This document shows, piece by piece, positions 5,760 through 8,253 of a DNA stretch of 8,253 nt. The stretch is from Spartobacteria bacterium. Lineage in GTDB: Bacteria > Verrucomicrobiota > Verrucomicrobiia > Chthoniobacterales > Chthoniobacteraceae. The position numbers and the translations under genes were made by a program. The notes under the pieces are model-generated. The model was not told where the DNA came from, made no database searches, and was given only the letters and a program-made list of their open reading frames with translations. Position 1 is the stretch's first letter. Every line of letters starts with the position of its first letter. The stretch covers positions 1-8,253 of the forward strand of contig JANXZI010000540.1 in the NCBI GenBank assembly GCA_025355595.1, read 5' to 3'.

Positions 5760-7328
5760 TCAATTCACCGCGAGAACATCCGCGGAGATGAGCTGATTCG
5801 TCTGCATCAGGTGGCGGATTTCCGGCGGCGAAAGTGCACGATCCACGAGGAACAGTTCATCCATCGCCATCATCACGCCCGCGCTGCCGCCGGGCTGGCC
5901 GCCGAGCCAGAGCGTGCCTTCGAGCGCTGCGGGCATTTTGTCAGAGCCGCGGCGCGCGAGGGATTTCACCGAGAACGATTCGAGGCGTCCGTCCACATAG
6001 AGCTTCGTGGGAGCCTTGTTCGCCTTCTTCACCGACTGACCAAAAATCGCGGCGACGTGATGCCACTTTCCATCACGCAGCGAAGTCGCACCGACCGCCG
6101 CACCCTGCCGCGTCTGCATGCGCAGCGCACCGAGCACGCCTTCGCCCGGCAGACTGTTCCAGGAAAATTCCGCCCATGACTGCGGCGGATGGTTCAGCGG
6201 CAGCGCGAGGAACGGCTGTGCGCCGGAGACCGATGCCTCCGCAGGCAGCCGCACCCAGCACGCAACACTGCGCGTGCCGCGGCTTGCAGCGCCGGAGAGC
6301 TTCGCCTGCACGGCAGGCTGACCGTCAAATTGCAGCGCACCAGCCCAGCGGCCCTGGGTCCACTGCGCTCCATTTTTCCCAATGCGGATCGCGGAGTCCG
6401 TCGCAATATTCGACACCGCGCCAGCGGTTCCCCCGGCCCCTTCGTCAAACGACCAGCGCACGTAGTTTAGCGGATGCGCCATCCGCTCGACGCCGATCTT
6501 CGCGGTGAAGCGTTGGAATTTCTTGTCGCGATCGCGCACGTCGGAAACACCGGCCTTGGCAAACCGCCGCGCCTGCTTTTCGTGGAGCACCGAGCGCGGC
6601 TGCTCCCCATTCTCGCCGTGCGATTGCACCTCGACCGCACCCTTCAGCACAAACACCTCCGCAGCACCGCCCTCCTCCGCAGTCATGCTGAACTCGGTGC
6701 CGAGATCCACGACCTCGACCGCGGCATTGATCACGCGGAAACCCACGGCCTCCGGCGGCACATTCGCCCGCAGTGTGCCGCGCTGGAGCTCCGCCTCCCA
6801 CGCCGATCGGACATCGAGCGTCGCCGGCCCCGTGAGCGTAATCTGCGCGCCGGAATCGAACGTAACCTCGGCAAAACCGGATTCGATTTCGAGGTGGCGG
6901 CCCCGCGCGAAATCATCGCCGGGCGCGGGCGCTGCGCCGATCCATTTGCAGTCCTTCGAGCCGGAAAGATGCGCGACGGACTCCGGCTGCTCCTCCGCAT
7001 TTCCCGGCTGATTCGGCCCGCCAAAAAAGCGCGCGACCCAGATCCCGAACAGCACCGCGGCCGCGGCGGCGAGCGGTGCAGCCCAGCGCGTCCACCCGGA
7101 AAACGGGATCACATTTTTCGCCTCCGGCCGCTCGCTCTGCATCTCGCCCGCGTACCCGTAGAGGCTCGCCGACATCGCCATCGAGCGGACGTAAAACCTG
7201 CGCGCCTCTTCCGAAGCCTCCAGCATTTCGCCGAGCCGCGAATGTTTCGCGCCAGTCGCGCGACCGTCCGTCAGGGCGCTGACGAGTTCGTTGAGTTCCA
7301 CCCGATCATTATCCGTCATTGTGCTCAT
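5760..7328 (-). CDS. FecR-LamG transmembrane protein, putative anti-sigma factor
   Basis: The 522-residue product likely holds the adjacent ECF sigma factor at the inner face of the membrane. Residues 1-70 are cytoplasmic and helical (ELVSALTDGRATGAKHSRLGEML onset at 14), the probable sigma-binding part. One membrane segment spans about 82-102 (WAAPLAAAAAVLFGIWVARF). Residues about 145-255 form a FecR-type domain, including GFAEVTFDSGAQITLTGPA (151-169) and the hallmark VVDLGTEFSM (206-215). Residues about 288-505 are a LamG/concanavalin-like domain with WSFDEGAG, ALQFDG, SVACWVRLP, WHHVAAIFG, LYVDGRLE and AMDELFLVDRALSPPEI, which may sense a glycan or surface ligand. The ATG at 7328 overlaps the sigma stop as ATGA and has a GGAGG 7 nt upstream; a second ATG at 7319 is a weaker choice. 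Family knowledge links this architecture to PVC-group bacteria. The ligand is unknown. Confidence 0.9.
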   Translation of the reverse strand: MSTMTDNDRVELNELVSALTDGRATGAKHSRLGEMLEASEEARRFYVRSMAMSASLYGYAGEMQSERPEAKNVIPFSGWTRWAAPLAAAAAVLFGIWVARFFGGPNQPGNAEEQPESVAHLSGSKDCKWIGAAPAPGDDFARGRHLEIESGFAEVTFDSGAQITLTGPATLDVRSAWEAELQRGTLRANVPPEAVGFRVINAAVEVVDLGTEFSMTAEEGGAAEVFVLKGAVEVQSHGENGEQPRSVLHEKQARRFAKAGVSDVRDRDKKFQRFTAKIGVERMAHPLNYVRWSFDEGAGGTAGAVSNIATDSAIRIGKNGAQWTQGRWAGALQFDGQPAVQAKLSGAASRGTRSVACWVRLPAEASVSGAQPFLALPLNHPPQSWAEFSWNSLPGEGVLGALRMQTRQGAAVGATSLRDGKWHHVAAIFGQSVKKANKAPTKLYVDGRLESFSVKSLARRGSDKMPAALEGTLWLGGQPGGSAGVMMAMDELFLVDRALSPPEIRHLMQTNQLISADVLAVN

Positions 7329-7852
7329 GCCATGGCCTCCGATGTCAGTGCGTTCGTCACGCAGTCGTGCAAAAGTTTCCGCAGCCGCGTGAGCGCCTTA
7401 TACGCCGCGACCAGCGAGCGGCCCGTGCGCTTCGCGGCCTCCTCGACGCCCGACTCGTAGCGCGTCATCAGCAGGTCGCGGTCGCGCGGGTTCAGCTTCT
7501 GCATGCAGTGCGCGAGTGCCTCGTGCCGCGCCGTCTGCTCCGGCGCGAGTTCCGCCGCCGTTGCCGCCACAGCCTCCAGCACCTTCTCGTCAAAAATCAC
7601 CTTGGATCGCGCAAATTTTGTCCGTGCCGCACGCACCTGCCACCACGCGATCTGGCAGGCCCACGCCGCAAAATCCGTCCCGATGCGGAAGTCGGAAAAC
7701 TTCTCGCAAATCACCCGGCTCGTCTCCTGCAGGATGTCCTCGGCGGAATGCCGGTCGGGCACGAGCGTATAAATGTAGGAAAAAATGCGCCGCTGGTGCT
7801 GCGTGATCAGCAGCACCAGTTCCTTCGTTCGGTCGGCGGGTTGATCCGGCAT
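7325..7852 (-). CDS. ECF-type sigma-70 family RNA polymerase sigma factor
   Basis: The 175-residue product has the two-domain ECF layout. Region 2 is about residues 11-78, with RRIFSYIYTLVPDRHSAEDI (21-40) then LQET, and FAAWACQIAWWQVRAAR (61-77) for promoter -10 recognition. Region 4 is about 112-165, with LNPRDRDLLMTRYESG and a helix-turn-helix TGRSLVAAYKALTRLRKLL for -35 recognition. No extra C-terminal extension is present. It resembles the Rhodopirellula/Verrucomicrobium-type sigma factors usually paired with FecR or LamG proteins. The partner gene starts within its last codons (ATGA overlap), so a 1:1 coupled supply of sigma and inhibitor is likely. The ATG at 7852 has no Shine-Dalgarno sequence (CACTTTTCCAA precedes it), but a stem-loop lies 22 nt upstream. 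Autoregulation is typical for the family, but I could not identify its promoter. Its targets are unknown. Confidence 0.92.
   Translation of the reverse strand: MPDQPADRTKELVLLITQHQRRIFSYIYTLVPDRHSAEDILQETSRVICEKFSDFRIGTDFAAWACQIAWWQVRAARTKFARSKVIFDEKVLEAVAATAAELAPEQTARHEALAHCMQKLNPRDRDLLMTRYESGVEEAAKRTGRSLVAAYKALTRLRKLLHDCVTNALTSEAMA
7336..7340 (-). promoter_or_regulatory. Ribosome binding site for the FecR-LamG gene
   Basis: On the minus strand GGAGG lies 7 nt before the ATG at 7328, inside the end of the sigma factor gene. It is the only textbook Shine-Dalgarno sequence in front of a gene here, and it decides the 7328 start over 7319. Confidence 0.65.
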
Positions 7853-7873
7853 TTGGAAAAGTGATCGTCTTTT

Positions 7874-7898
7874 GTGAAAAGGGAGTCGCTCCCTTCAC
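7874..7898 (-). promoter_or_regulatory. Stem-loop in the sigma factor leader
   Basis: On the minus strand GTGAA-GGGAG-CGA-CTCCC-TT-TTCAC forms a 10-bp stem with a 2-nt bulge and a 3-nt loop, ending 21 nt before the sigma ATG. There is no U-tract on either strand, so it is not a standard terminator. It may be an mRNA control or stability element, or a member of a dispersed palindrome family sharing GGGAGCG...CTCCC with the element at 4955-4977. Confidence 0.4.
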
Positions 7899-8011
7899 CC
7901 ACACAATATCAGCAGCCAGCCCACTTGGGACGGAAAACTCCCGCCAAAACGCCTGCGACATTTCCCCCTTGCCGACGATGCGCATCCTCCCATAGTGATC
8001 GGCATTCGAAT

Positions 8012-8101
8012 GGAAGGGTGGCTGAGTGGTTAAAGGCACTCGACTCGAAATCGAGAGTAGGGTCAAACCTACCGTGGGTTCGAATCCCACCCCTTCCGCC
8101 A
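8012..8101 (+). tRNA. tRNA-Ser(CGA), CCA end encoded
   Basis: A complete class II cloverleaf is visible. The acceptor stem is GGAAGGG with CCCTTCC, the discriminator is G73, and CCA is encoded at 8099-8101. The D arm carries GGCTGAGTGGTTAAAGGC, typical of serine tRNAs. The anticodon stem CTCGA/TCGAG encloses the loop CTCGAAA, giving anticodon CGA, which reads UCG. The long variable arm is GTAGG-GTCAAA-CCTAC, and the T arm is GTGGG-TTCGAAT-CCCAC. It is divergent from the sigma factor gene 159 nt away. tRNA-Ser genes are frequent integration targets, which matters for the repeats just downstream. Confidence 0.98.
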
Positions 8102-8130
8102 CTCCAAAGTGGCTCGGTTTCCTCTGAAAC
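8098..8130 (+). terminator. Two small hairpins directly after tRNA-Ser
   Basis: GCCACT (8098-8103) pairs with AGTGGC (8108-8113) around a CCAA loop, and GTTTC (8117-8121) pairs with GAAAC (8126-8130) around CTCT. The first stem includes the tRNA discriminator and CCA, so it could compete with the mature fold until processing. No strong U-tract follows, so termination is only a possibility. Confidence 0.3.
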
Positions 8131-8207
8131 TTCAAGAAATGAATGAGTTGCGACGGATCTTGCGACGACGCATAGCTGCACATAGCCACGCGTAAATCGT
8201 GTATTTT

Positions 8208-8235
8208 TGGCAGTCTTTGGCAGTACTCTGGCAGT
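8208..8235 (+). repeat. Three TGGCAGT direct repeats with helical spacing
   Basis: Identical heptamers TGGCAGT start at 8208, 8218 and 8229, so spacings are 10 and 11 bp and the copies lie on one face of the helix. They sit 107 nt past the CCA of tRNA-Ser at the window edge. Regulator or recombinase arm-type sites are possible, and more copies may lie beyond the window. The unit is too short and too tightly spaced for CRISPR. Confidence 0.5.
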
Positions 8236-8253
8236 CCATTTCCCACAAGACAG

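Noticed and set aside
6474..7460. A 328-aa plus-strand open frame antisense to the FecR-LamG gene
   Set aside because: No recognisable features, and it overlaps a strongly supported gene and the sigma/anti-sigma junction.
7909..8181. Open frames across tRNA-Ser, including minus-strand products with GGIRTHGRFDPTLDFESSAF-like text and a plus-strand one with RVAEWLKALDSKSRVGSN
   Set aside because: These are the well-known spurious translations of serine tRNA genes and their complements.
8208..8235. CRISPR array
   Set aside because: Seven-base units with 3-4 nt between them are far too short for CRISPR repeats and spacers, and no cas gene is present.

Overview
This is a GC-rich bacterial window that looks chromosomal and most resembles Verrucomicrobiota (or the wider PVC group). 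That placement is an inference. It rests on an ECF sigma factor translationally coupled to a FecR-LamG membrane protein, on exported proteins with prenyltransferase/squalene-oxidase-type repeats, and on several genes with A/C-rich leaders that lack a Shine-Dalgarno sequence. No sequence search was possible. I see no insertion sequence, transposase, CRISPR array or rRNA.

Layout. (1) Positions 80-1888, plus strand: a 421-aa metal-cupin protein related to type I phosphomannose isomerase, then a 161-aa secreted methionine-rich protein, closed by a strong intrinsic terminator at 1916-1955. (2) Positions 2065-2146, minus strand: tRNA-Leu(GAG) with a GNRA-loop hairpin in its 3' trailer. The next 200 nt to 2347 hold no convincing gene. 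(3) Positions 2348-4854, minus strand: two exported alpha-toroid repeat proteins, one with a Sec signal and one with a twin-arginine signal, whose stop and start codons overlap as TGATG. (4) Positions 4855-4979: a divergent control region with three GTCA repeats at an exact 11-bp period (Pho-box-like) and an 8-bp stem-loop next to the start of the following gene. (5) Positions 4980-5756, plus strand: a short-chain dehydrogenase/reductase with a complete catalytic set. (6) Positions 5760-7852, minus strand: an ECF sigma factor and its FecR-LamG putative anti-sigma partner, overlapping by ATGA and convergent with the SDR gene with only 3 bp between stops. (7) Positions 8012-8101, plus strand: tRNA-Ser(CGA), followed by two small hairpins and three phased TGGCAGT repeats at the window edge.

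How it may work together. The sigma/FecR-LamG pair looks like a self-contained trans-envelope signalling module whose targets cannot be seen here. The toroid pair looks like one exported two-subunit system with unknown substrate, and the Pho-box-like array upstream suggests control by an OmpR/PhoB-type regulator. The cupin and SDR genes look like sugar-metabolism enzymes, but nothing in the window fixes their substrates. The best leads are the toroid operon with its phased operator, the paired GGGAGCG...CTCCC stem-loops upstream of two different genes, and the TGGCAGT array beside tRNA-Ser.
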